Assembly: GCA_030691835.1 (NCBI GenBank)
Contig: JAUYDO010000223.1
Location: forward strand, 1 to 5,818
Reading direction: 5' to 3'
Length of the DNA: 5,818 bases
Origin: Dehalococcoidia bacterium
GTDB taxonomy: Bacteria; Chloroflexota; Dehalococcoidia; Dehalococcoidales; UBA3254
In this document: positions 1-4,385 of the stretch, in pieces
How positions within the stretch are numbered: position 1 is the first letter of the stretch
How the letters are laid out: each line of letters opens with the position of its first letter
Program-made: the position numbers and the translations under genes
The notes under the pieces: generated by a model
Told to the model about the DNA's origin: nothing
Seen by the model: the letters and a program-made list of their open reading frames with translations, nothing else
Databases searched by the model: none

Positions 1-30
1 GCTGTTGCCATCCATGAAGACCTTAGTCAC
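1..30 (-). CDS. Start of 2-oxoacid:ferredoxin oxidoreductase alpha-like subunit (partial, runs off the window)
   Basis: Only ten codons are visible, reading VTKVFMDGNS from a GTG at 30-28. AGAGG lies six bases upstream of that GTG, a good Shine-Dalgarno spacing. An in-frame ATG at 15-13 (MDGNS) is the alternative start, with a weaker AAGG ahead of it. With the GTG start the gene overlaps the end of the ferredoxin gene by 8 nt, which suggests translational coupling. A short N-terminus with a Met-x-Gly-Asn motif is known from alpha subunits of pyruvate and 2-oxoacid:ferredoxin oxidoreductases, and such a gene commonly follows a delta-type ferredoxin. The identification therefore rests mainly on context and a four-residue motif. 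Confidence 0.45.
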   Translation of the reverse strand, partial: MTKVFMDGNS

Positions 31-235
31 GGTAGACCTCTATGGCTACCTCGGGGCAGACTATGGCGCAGATGGCGCAGCCGGTGCATTCGCTGCCGTC
101 ATTAAAGACAACCGGTAAGTAGCCGGCGGAATTTACCTTGCCGGCGGAAGAGAGGACACCTTTTTGGGGACAGAAGGCTATACAGAGCTGGCATCCCTTG
201 CAAAGCTCCTGGTCAACCTTAATTAATCCCTTCAT
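23..235 (-). CDS. Two-cluster 4Fe-4S ferredoxin, delta subunit of a 2-oxoacid:ferredoxin oxidoreductase (KorD/VorD type)
   Basis: A 70-residue protein with two classical 4Fe-4S motifs: CKGCQLCIAFCP (Cys 12, 15, 18, 22) and CTGCAICAIVCP (Cys 50, 53, 56, 60). The whole chain is a bacterial-type 2[4Fe-4S] ferredoxin with no extra domain or signal peptide, so it should act in the cytoplasm. The N-terminus with a CKGC-x-LC first cluster is typical of the delta subunit that carries electrons between the thiamine-diphosphate catalytic subunits of 2-oxoglutarate or branched-chain 2-oxoacid oxidoreductases and free ferredoxin. The next gene begins over its stop codon, as expected for a delta-alpha-beta-gamma operon. 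The ATG at 235 follows an AGGACAGG stretch that serves as ribosome binding site; the upstream sequence is an ACAGG tandem repeat. Which oxoacid is used cannot be told from this subunit alone. Confidence 0.88.
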   Translation of the reverse strand: MKGLIKVDQELCKGCQLCIAFCPQKGVLSSAGKVNSAGYLPVVFNDGSECTGCAICAIVCPEVAIEVYRD

Positions 236-277
236 CCTGTCCTGTCCTGGAGTATGCCTGATATTTGTGTCTAATTA

Positions 278-293
278 AAAATGATATCATTTT
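278..293. promoter_or_regulatory. 16-bp perfect palindrome over the -10 element (candidate operator)
   Basis: AAAATGATATCATTTT reads the same on both strands, and half of it is the -10 hexamer of the ferredoxin promoter. A dimeric repressor bound here would block RNA polymerase directly. The site is seen directly; the regulator is not known and no regulator gene lies nearby in the window. Confidence 0.45.
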
Positions 294-309
294 ACGCTTA
301 GGACGGCAA
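281..309 (-). promoter_or_regulatory. Sigma-70-type promoter of the ferredoxin operon
   Basis: Read on the minus strand, TTGCCG (309-304) and TATCAT (286-281) are separated by exactly 17 bp. The -35 matches the consensus at four of six positions and the -10 at five of six. Transcription would begin near 274 and leave a leader of about 38 nt before the ferredoxin ATG. Confidence 0.5.
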
Positions 310-338
310 GTTGGAGCTTCTTTGGGGTATCATTTGCA

Positions 339-465
339 TTTGGTTGCTGTGTAATTGCGAGTCACGTGTTGTCGGGACGAATCAATCCCGATAAATCAAT
401 TTTTTAGATTGCTTCGAGGGCGTCCTCCCTCTCGCAATGACAGATTTAAGATAGCAACAACCAAA
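339..465. repeat. MITE-like palindromic intergenic repeat
   Basis: There are two nested pairs of inverted arms. The inner arms are 350-361 (TGTAATTGCGAG) and 431-442 (CTCGCAATGACA), 11 of 12 complementary. The outer arms are 339-350 and 454-465, 10 of 12 complementary (TTTGGTTG-TG type). Ends of the form TGTCATTGCGAG...CTCGCAATGACA are known to me from dispersed intergenic repeats in many bacterial genomes. The element carries no gene. The 10-bp word CTTCTTTGGG occurs on both sides (317-326 and 478-487) but does not abut the arms, so it is not a clean target duplication. Confidence 0.6.
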
Positions 466-487
466 ACCGAAGAGAACCTTCTTTGGG
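463..487 (-). terminator. Possible terminator of the decayed histidine kinase gene
   Basis: On the minus strand an imperfect 8-bp stem (486-479 with 474-467, loop 478-475, two A/C mismatches) is followed directly by TTTT (466-463). It lies 18 bases past the stop codon of the kinase remnant. The stem is weak, and the site may instead be part of the flanking repeat. Confidence 0.25.
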
Positions 488-504
488 AGTGGGTTTAATC
501 TCGG

Positions 505-636
505 CTAGTGGGTGGGAATCGAGGCAGTTACCCGGGTGCCCTTGCCCGGGCTGGATTCAATCTCCAGCTTGCCGCCGAGCAGGTCGGCGCGCTCCGTCAT
601 ACCAATGAGTCCCAGCTTGCCGCTGCCGGCAAAGTC
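505..636 (-). pseudogene. C-terminal remnant of a NarL-type sensor histidine kinase
   Basis: A minus-strand frame ending at TAG 507-505 reads the end of a HATPase_c domain: GLIGMTERADLLGG, then KLEIESSPGKGTRV, then a short tail ending in PTH. The GL-x-GM-x-ER-x-x-LGG-x-L stretch and the S-x-PG-x-GT box are the ATP-lid and G2 regions of two-component kinases of the NarX/DegS (HisKA_3) group. The recognisable match starts at about 636. The frame stays open to a stop at 675-673, but the extra codons do not look like kinase sequence. The N, G1 and F boxes, the dimerisation domain and any sensor are absent, and no start codon or ribosome binding site supports a separate small gene. It is therefore a truncated relic of about 44 codons, now lying in the spacer upstream of tatA. 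The partner response regulator is not in the window. Confidence 0.8.
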
Positions 637-736
637 GCTTTGCCTTCCAGGTAACAGAGGGAAAGTAGAAGTTTATAGAGTTAAAATGAGTAAAGTCGAT
701 ACCGCAAAACAAGTGTGCTAGAATAGGAGGCATACC

Positions 737-934
737 ATGCGAGTTGGTCCTATGGAAATTGGTCTTATCTTGCTAATCATCTTAATCGTCTTCGGGGCAG
801 GCAAACTGCCCGAGGTCGGCACCGCCATTGGCAAGGGCATCCGCGAGTTCCGCAAAGCCAGCCATGGCGACTACGACCAGGCAAAAGGGACGGAAGCCAA
901 GCCTGAGGCTGACGAGAAGGCAGTCAAGGCTTAA
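737..934 (+). CDS. tatA: Sec-independent translocase protein TatA
   Basis: This 65-residue protein has one N-terminal membrane helix (about residues 7-20), the hinge F19-G20-A-G-K-L24-P25, an amphipathic helix ([16 protein letters not shown], about 26-41) and a short charged tail. These are the hallmarks of TatA, which polymerises in the cytoplasmic membrane to let folded proteins with a twin-arginine signal pass after TatC docks them. A strong AGGAGG (725-730) sits six bases before the ATG, which fixes this start; the internal Met6 has no comparable site. The gene opens a tatA - tatA/B - tatC operon. No convincing promoter was found in the 100 bp upstream: TAAAAT (682-687) and TAGAAT (719-724) resemble -10 boxes but lack a -35, and the second would start transcription after the ribosome binding site. 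Confidence 0.93.
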   Translation: MRVGPMEIGLILLIILIVFGAGKLPEVGTAIGKGIREFRKASHGDYDQAKGTEAKPEADEKAVKA

Positions 935-947
935 GCTGTCCAATTGT

Positions 948-968
948 CCGGCGCGCGTCTGGCGCCGG
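948..968 (+). promoter_or_regulatory. GC-rich hairpin between the two tatA-type genes
   Basis: CCGGCGC (948-954) pairs perfectly with GCGCCGG (962-968) across a 7-nt loop. No T run follows, so it does not look like an intrinsic terminator. Its 3' arm ends two bases before the AAGG (971-974) used as ribosome binding site for the next gene. It could stabilise the upstream tatA message or damp translation of the second gene, which would help make TatA more abundant. That role is inferred. Confidence 0.45.
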
Positions 969-982
969 GTAAGGTGTAAAAC

Positions 983-1216
983 ATGGACTTTCTGGGTATG
1001 GGCAGCGGGGAAATCTTACTCATCCTCGTAATCGTCTTGATTTTGTGGGGGCCGGGTAAGCTGGTGGAGATTAGCCGTACTTTGGGGAAGACGGTCCATG
1101 CCTTCCGCAAGGCCACCTCCGACCTCGCTGGCCAGGTGACCAGAGAGCTGGATGAGCAGCAAAAACAGGTGACGCCGCCAAAAGATGACAGCCCAGGCAG
1201 GGGAGCGCGGAAATGA
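983..1216 (+). CDS. Second TatA/TatB-family translocase subunit
   Basis: A 77-residue protein with one N-terminal membrane helix (about residues 9-22), a hinge reading LWGPGKLVEI, an amphipathic stretch (SRTLGKTVHAFRKATSDL, 31-48) and a hydrophilic tail. It belongs to the TatA/B/E family. Glu10 before the membrane helix and the longer, more charged tail lean towards TatB, the partner that forms the twin-arginine receptor with TatC, but a second TatA is equally possible. Two hinge positions are unusual: Trp22 replaces the usual Phe, and Val28 replaces the proline of the LP pair that the first TatA keeps. AAGGTG lies a few bases before the ATG. The stop codon overlaps the tatC start (ATGA), so the two are probably made together. 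Confidence 0.85.
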   Translation: MDFLGMGSGEILLILVIVLILWGPGKLVEISRTLGKTVHAFRKATSDLAGQVTRELDEQQKQVTPPKDDSPGRGARK

Positions 1217-1959
1217 CCGGCGACAAGAAGCTGTCTATCCTCGGGCACATCGCCGAGCTGCGCGGTCGACTGGTTAAATCGGTCATCGCCGTAGCCATTA
1301 CCACAATTCTATCTTTCGTGTTTGCCAATCAAATTTTCCAGGTGTTGCTGCTGCCGGTGCCGGGCATCAAGCTCATTTACATCGACATGACCGAGATGAT
1401 TGGCATGTACATGAAGGTCTGCCTCTCGGCGGGTATTGCCCTGGCCATGCCCTACCTGATCTACCACGCGGTCATGTTCGTAGCGCCGGCGCTTACCCCC
1501 AAGGAACGAAGGTATGTCCTGCTGGTGCTGCCGTGGATAGCGGCCATGTTTGTGGGCGGGATGCTCTTCAGCTACTTTGTGCTGCTGCCGCCGGCGGTGC
1601 GGTTCCTGACCACCTTCGGCAGTGACATCGCCACGCCGCAGATACGAATTGGCAGCTATATCTCGGTGGTGACGCGGCTGATACTGGCTACCGGCGTTAT
1701 CTTCGAGCTGCCCGTCATCAGCACTTTTCTGGCGAGGCTGGGTGTTATTACCTCAAGCTGGCTGGCCGGCAAGAGAAAGGTGGCCATAGTGGGGGCCTTT
1801 ATTCTGGGTGCGCTCATCACGCCCACTTTTGACCCCATCAACCAGAGCCTGGTGGCCGGGCCGCTGATTGTCCTCTTTGAGATGAGCATCTGGCTGGCCA
1901 AGCTGGTCCAGCCGAAGCACGCCAAACAGGCAGCGACGCTGCCGACTACGGTGGGGTAG
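1213..1959 (+). CDS. tatC: Sec-independent protein translocase TatC
   Basis: This protein of 248 residues, normal for the family, has six predicted membrane helices. Conserved marks include HIAELRGRL at the cytoplasmic N-terminus (12-20), FVAPALTPKERR in the first cytoplasmic loop (89-100, Glu98), FELP (164-167, with the buried Glu165) and the ALITP-x-x-DP-x-x-Q block (200-211). TatC is the core receptor that binds the twin-arginine motif of folded exported proteins. It shares ATGA with the gene before, and a G-rich stretch (GGGGAG, about 1200-1205) can serve as ribosome binding site. The C-terminal tail after residue 232 is short and not conserved. Its last codons run straight into DNA with tRNA-like pieces, so the natural C-terminus may have been altered there. 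No Tat substrate gene is in the window. Confidence 0.96.
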   Translation: MTGDKKLSILGHIAELRGRLVKSVIAVAITTILSFVFANQIFQVLLLPVPGIKLIYIDMTEMIGMYMKVCLSAGIALAMPYLIYHAVMFVAPALTPKERRYVLLVLPWIAAMFVGGMLFSYFVLLPPAVRFLTTFGSDIATPQIRIGSYISVVTRLILATGVIFELPVISTFLARLGVITSSWLAGKRKVAIVGAFILGALITPTFDPINQSLVAGPLIVLFEMSIWLAKLVQPKHAKQAATLPTTVG

Positions 1960-1980
1960 AGCGTCAAGCTAGACCTTACT

Positions 1981-2005
1981 GGTTCGAATCTCCTAAGGCC
2001 CACCA
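1981..2005 (+). pseudogene. tRNA 3'-end fragment A (T-loop to CCA)
   Basis: The piece begins with GGTTCGAATC, a T-loop signature, and ends with AAGGCCC-A-CCA, an acceptor strand with discriminator base and encoded CCA. The acceptor strand would need GGGCCTT as its partner, reminiscent of tRNA-Ile(GAU), but no such strand, D-arm or anticodon arm is found in the 76 bases before the CCA. The T-stem does not pair well either (only G-C and G-T next to the loop). It is thus a fragment and not a working tRNA. It lies 21 bases after the tatC stop. Such pieces are left when an integrative element inserts at, or leaves, a tRNA 3' end. Confidence 0.55.
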
Positions 2006-2062
2006 TTACGTTCAATAGGTAAAACTTTCGAGAAGACTTTCCCCTAGTGTTTTGATGGCTCC

Positions 2063-2086
2063 GTTCGAATCCCCGCAGTTCCACCA
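2063..2086 (+). pseudogene. tRNA 3'-end fragment B (T-loop to CCA)
   Basis: GTTCGAATCCCC followed by GCAGTTCC-A-CCA again looks like T-loop, acceptor strand and CCA. The acceptor would require GGAACTG, which is absent upstream, and the T-stem is unpaired apart from the loop-closing G-C, so this too is a fragment. Its acceptor sequence differs from that of fragment A, so the two come from different tRNAs rather than from one duplicated site. Read backwards, both fragments give the MVELRGFE / MVGLRRFEP peptides that often arise as spurious protein starts over tRNA genes. The 15-bp palindrome at 2091 begins four bases after its CCA. Confidence 0.5.
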
Positions 2087-2090
2087 TAAA

Positions 2091-2105
2091 GGTAATAATA
2101 TTACC
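2091..2105. promoter_or_regulatory. 15-bp palindrome, copy 1 (GGTAAT-N3-ATTACC)
   Basis: GGTAATAATATTACC has 7-bp perfect arms around one central base. A second site with the same outer 6-bp arms and the same spacing lies 77 bp away, centre to centre. This is the size and symmetry of a binding site for a dimeric DNA-binding protein. It lies between converging gene ends (tatC and the flavodoxin gene), which is odd for an operator. Confidence 0.45.
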
Positions 2106-2167
2106 CGATGCTGCTAATAATTAGTTGCGTCTTTGCCGACCGAAGTTGTATGTTCATTCACAGATTT

Positions 2168-2182
2168 GGTAATTGTATTACC
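2168..2182. promoter_or_regulatory. 15-bp palindrome, copy 2 (GGTAAT-N3-ATTACC)
   Basis: GGTAATTGTATTACC matches copy 1 at 13 of 15 positions and keeps both 6-bp arms. It ends 14 bases beyond the stop codon of the minus-strand flavodoxin gene. The AT-rich 6-bp stem with no T run makes a poor terminator, so a protein-binding or recombination site is more likely. Confidence 0.45.
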
Positions 2183-2196
2183 TTGATTCAGGTAGA

Positions 2197-2862
2197 CTAG
2201 ACTTTAACCACATAAGGTTGGGCGAACCGTTTTTCAAACGCAGTGTTTTTCTTAAGCAGCGGATTCCAGTATAAATTATGTGCTACTAATCTATAAACCC
2301 AGAATTGAAATTTGGAGTATCTTTCCGGTTTGGCTAGATTGAACGCTATCTGCTTGTTGAATTGTCCCGTTTGACCAAAACTCTTGCCAAGCTCATAGAA
2401 AGACTTAAAGAACCCTCTCTTTCTATTCAACCACGCAGGTGTTCCCCGAATGGCTTCTACCCCACCCTTGATTACTGTTCCCTTATATCTACACCCCAGA
2501 CGTACTGCCAGCTTTTCCAAATACCGTTCTACATAGCGTGAGTGGATTGCTTCTGGGAAACTAGACTGCACTATGAATCCAATGTCAGGATTGCCTTTCC
2601 TGCCGCAAAGTGGCTCCAGTGATTCAATAAAGGTCTTCACGACGGCTGGCATGGTATCGGTATAAAGGGGAAACGCCAATAAAACCTGTTCTGCCTCTTG
2701 GAACAACTTTACAAAGGCATCACTATCCTTTACACGGACCAAATAAGCCAGTTCAAAGGTATTCCGCTCATTTGTCATGAAGCCATTTATGAAATGTTCT
2801 AGCAGAATCTTAGTATTACTACCTTTGCCCCGAGGGGAGCCATTAAAGACGGTTAATTTCAT
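2197..2862 (-). CDS. Flavodoxin-fold NAD(P)H-dependent oxidoreductase, no cysteine motif
   Basis: A 221-residue soluble protein beginning MKLTVFNGSPRGKGSNT (1-17). This is a first beta strand followed by the S-x-R-x-K-x-S-N-T loop that binds the FMN phosphate. A second family mark is FPLYTDTMP (64-72), the flavin-ring loop, followed by the AVVKTFIE helix. The last 80 or so residues (from about 140) are rich in Phe, Tyr, Trp and Lys and form an extension beyond the usual flavodoxin core. No cysteine cluster is present, unlike in the gene before it. An AGGAGG (2874-2869) six bases before the ATG supports this start and lies inside the end of the upstream gene, which it overlaps by 20 nt. The two proteins are therefore likely made together and may work as a pair. 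The substrate is unknown; quinone, flavin or nitro-compound reduction are family possibilities. Confidence 0.8.
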   Translation of the reverse strand: MKLTVFNGSPRGKGSNTKILLEHFINGFMTNERNTFELAYLVRVKDSDAFVKLFQEAEQVLLAFPLYTDTMPAVVKTFIESLEPLCGRKGNPDIGFIVQSSFPEAIHSRYVERYLEKLAVRLGCRYKGTVIKGGVEAIRGTPAWLNRKRGFFKSFYELGKSFGQTGQFNKQIAFNLAKPERYSKFQFWVYRLVAHNLYWNPLLKKNTAFEKRFAQPYVVKV

Positions 2863-3394
2863 TTGCTACCTCCTCGACAGGGTCGCTGGTAAGCTTGGTA
2901 AAACAAAACGAAGTCCTTAAGTTAATGGCATCTCGCCTATAAATGTCGGAGATAATTTTAAGGTCTTCCTCATCGGCATCTCTCCCCTTTTCGAGCAGAA
3001 GACCCATCAGCGGATATTTACTATACCTTCGTAAATGGTGGACTTCATTTTGAACGAATTCAAGATATGGATGAACAAGTGGTATAAGCTTTTCATGTGC
3101 TTTTTTGAGTAGGGCACTGGTAAATCCCATGATAATGGGTGAGGCAAACAGCACGAAGCCAGAATTAATGTATTCGTGGCATATGTTACCTGAAGCGTCT
3201 CTTACTATACATTCCCCGGGTGTTTTTGCCCAACAGCCAAAACAGCCAATACAGTATCTTATGTCCATCTCTCTCAAGTTAAGGATAGTTACCACATGAT
3301 TCTCTGACGCCAGTGCGCCAGAGAGTCTTTTCAAGTAACCATCAAATACGTTATTGCTGGCGTCCGGGTTACCGTTGAGGATGGTAATCTTCAT
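2843..3394 (-). CDS. Flavodoxin-fold oxidoreductase with iron-sulfur-flavoprotein-like cysteine motif
   Basis: A 183-residue protein starting MKITILNGNPDASNN, the phosphate-binding loop of NADPH-dependent FMN reductases. After the second beta strand comes YCIGCFGCWAKTPGEC (47-62), with cysteines at 48, 51, 54 and 62. The spacing C-x2-C-x2-C-x7-C fits the compact motif of iron-sulfur flavoproteins, where it holds a 4Fe-4S cluster beside FMN. Many uncharacterised FMN reductases of anaerobes share the CFGCW version, so cluster binding is likely but not certain. FASPIIMGFTSALLKKAHEKL (83-103) is the flavin-ring loop and helix. The ATG is preceded by GGAG nine bases away, a rather long spacing. 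It is the first gene of a two-gene operon and overlaps the second by 20 nt; a promoter lies at 3478-3507. Confidence 0.83.
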   Translation of the reverse strand: MKITILNGNPDASNNVFDGYLKRLSGALASENHVVTILNLREMDIRYCIGCFGCWAKTPGECIVRDASGNICHEYINSGFVLFASPIIMGFTSALLKKAHEKLIPLVHPYLEFVQNEVHHLRRYSKYPLMGLLLEKGRDADEEDLKIISDIYRRDAINLRTSFCFTKLTSDPVEEVANEINRL

Positions 3395-3477
3395 TTGAGT
3401 CTACTCCGCACCAATTGTGGTGAGAATAAGCCAGGCCCATACGGCGAAGGCAACATCAGCGCACCCCAACAATGCCA

Positions 3478-3507
3478 AGTTTAGGCAACTACCCTGTTCT
3501 TTGTCAA
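3478..3507 (-). promoter_or_regulatory. Promoter of the flavodoxin gene pair
   Basis: On the minus strand a perfect TTGACA (3507-3502) is followed after 18 bp by TAAACT (3483-3478), four of six matches to TATAAT. Transcription would begin near 3471, giving a leader of about 77 nt. The rest of the 251-bp gap between this operon and the toxin gene holds the repeat copy at 3576-3622 and the hairpin at 3623-3644. Confidence 0.5.
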
Positions 3508-3575
3508 GGCGCTAAATCTGTTGAACCTCCCCCCATTCCGTTAATTTCGAGTGGCATATAAGCAACTGCAGCACC

Positions 3576-3622
3576 GCCGGAATCAGCCTCTTCTTCTCAA
3601 ACAAAAGTTCGGGAACTGTCCC
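3576..3622 (-). repeat. Imperfect direct repeat, copy 1 (right after the toxin gene)
   Basis: This 47-bp piece matches 4386-4433 with one indel and roughly nine mismatches. GCCGGAATCAGCC, CTTCTCAAA and AGTTCGGG are shared exactly. Read on the minus strand it begins GGGACAGTTCCCGAAC and opens a short frame reading LLFEKKRLIPAVLQLL that runs on to a stop at 3514-3512, four bases before the -35 of the flavodoxin promoter. No start codon or ribosome binding site is present. It may be a decayed gene tail or a dispersed REP-like element. Confidence 0.65.
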
Positions 3623-3644
3623 CCAAGGGCCCGCTGGCCATTGG
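3623..3644 (-). terminator. Hairpin directly after the toxin gene
   Basis: The 9-bp arms 3644-3636 and 3631-3623 pair with a single mismatch around a 4-nt loop, starting two bases past the toxin stop codon. The run that follows on the minus strand is GGGACAGTTCCC and only later CTTTT, so classical intrinsic termination is uncertain. It may instead protect the 3' end of the toxin-antitoxin message. Confidence 0.4.
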
Positions 3645-3645
3645 A

Positions 3646-3990
3646 CTAGTCAAGACCCAGGTGTTCCTTGATAGCTCCATTCACTTCGTGACGAATCTGA
3701 GGGTCGTCTATATATCCCAGCAATCTTCCCAATCGCTGCTTGGAGATTGTCCTTATCTGGTGAGCCATGATAATCGAATCTAACGGTTGGCCTGCCTTCC
3801 CTTTCGGCAGATAAACCTCGGAAGGATATGAACGGCGCTGAGTCGAGGTAAGGGGAAGGACAGTAACATTGGGCATAGCCTGGTTGAATTCCTCGTTACT
3901 TACTATGAGTACCGGACGTGTACCTTTTTGTTCGGCCCCGGCCACAGGGTTAAGATTCGCCTCCATGACAGCCCATTGAAAAACAGGCAT
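3646..3990 (-). CDS. MazF/PemK-family endoribonuclease toxin
   Basis: A 114-residue protein of normal MazF length. Family marks in order are GAEQKGTRPVLIVSNEEFN (18-36, with Arg25-Pro26), the VTVLPLTS strand (42-49, Thr48 and Ser49) and MAHQIRTISKQRLG (75-88, Gln78 and Arg80). These correspond to the conserved active-site surface that cuts single-stranded RNA at short sequence motifs and so stops translation. The N-terminal strand FQWAVMEANLNP lines up with the usual GEIWLVNLDP, so the first ATG is preferred over Met9. The start overlaps the antitoxin stop by one base (TAATG), the usual coupled toxin-antitoxin layout, and AGGATAGG upstream serves as ribosome binding site. All key residues appear present, so the toxin is probably functional. 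The RNA target cannot be predicted. Confidence 0.92.
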   Translation of the reverse strand: MPVFQWAVMEANLNPVAGAEQKGTRPVLIVSNEEFNQAMPNVTVLPLTSTQRRSYPSEVYLPKGKAGQPLDSIIMAHQIRTISKQRLGRLLGYIDDPQIRHEVNGAIKEHLGLD

Positions 3991-4256
3991 TAGCCTATCC
4001 TATCAGCGGTTTCAGCATCGGCATGTTTGAAATCCGCTTCAACCTTCTTTATATCTTTCAGGAATCGTGGGTCCTTCGCCGCTTCCTGCCATAGAGCTTT
4101 CCTTGCTTGTCGCCTCAATTCTTTCAACTCTTTAACTAATGCCTGCTCTACCAGAGCATTCTTGCTGGGCGCTATTCCCTGGGTCATCGCTTCATCCAAA
4201 GCAGCAAGAACATCGGTATGTAAGTTAAATGTGGCTTTCTTTGTCTTTGCGCTCAT
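3990..4256 (-). CDS. Ribbon-helix-helix antitoxin of the MazF pair
   Basis: 88 residues from the ATG at 4256. The N-terminal part, KKATFNLHTDVLAALDEAM (residues 6-24), then SKNALVEQALVKELKE, is a ribbon-helix-helix (CopG/MetJ-like) DNA-binding dimer. The tail, rich in Lys, Asp, Glu and Ala (ARKALWQEAAKDPRFLKDI and after), is the flexible part that would wrap and block the toxin. A longer version from a GTG at 4298 is possible but rejected, since that codon lies upstream of the predicted -10 box; GAGG eight bases before 4256 supports the shorter form. The protein should neutralise MazF and repress its own promoter. It overlaps the toxin gene by one base. Confidence 0.85.
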   Translation of the reverse strand: MSAKTKKATFNLHTDVLAALDEAMTQGIAPSKNALVEQALVKELKELRRQARKALWQEAAKDPRFLKDIKKVEADFKHADAETADRIG

Positions 4257-4280
4257 ATCTCTAACCTCGTTATTTATATT

Positions 4281-4317
4281 TATACTATATGATAGCACAG
4301 GTTTCGGAAATAGACAA
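4281..4317 (-). promoter_or_regulatory. Promoter and likely autorepression site of the toxin-antitoxin operon
   Basis: On the minus strand TTGTCT (4317-4312), 17 bp, then TATCAT (4294-4289) with the extended TGC before it. Transcription would begin near 4282, leaving a leader of about 26 nt. The symmetric AT-rich word TATAGTATA (4289-4281) touches the -10 box and the start point, which is where a ribbon-helix-helix antitoxin would be expected to bind. Confidence 0.6.
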
Positions 4318-4385
4318 GCTATTTATGGAAGTCTTTTTGCCTTGTATATTTTGGTAAAGGTAGAGTAACGAGCAGTTGCTGAATT

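Noticed and set aside
686..721. A possible 11-codon leader peptide (MSKVDTAKQVC) before tatA.
   Set aside because: No ribosome binding site precedes it and it has no attenuator features; open frames this short arise by chance.
719..724. TAGAAT preceded by TGC as a -10 box for the tat operon.
   Set aside because: Transcription would begin at about 731, after the AGGAGG of tatA, leaving no usable leader; no -35 is present.
1930..2005. A complete tRNA ending at the first CCA.
   Set aside because: No GGGCCTT acceptor strand, paired D-arm or anticodon arm fits the 76 bases upstream, which are mostly tatC coding sequence.
1656..2087. A long minus-strand frame opposite the end of tatC, starting MVELRGFE.
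   Set aside because: It lies antisense to a well-supported tatC, and its start is the reverse reading of tRNA 3' fragments, a known source of spurious proteins.
2096..2104. TAATATTAC, identical to the replication nick site of geminivirus-like replicons.
   Set aside because: It is part of an AT-rich palindrome, not in a hairpin loop, and there is no Rep gene nearby; chance match.
4257..4298. A longer antitoxin starting at GTG 4298 (14 extra residues).
   Set aside because: The segment carries the predicted -10 box and transcription start, and ribbon-helix-helix antitoxins normally begin just before the first strand.
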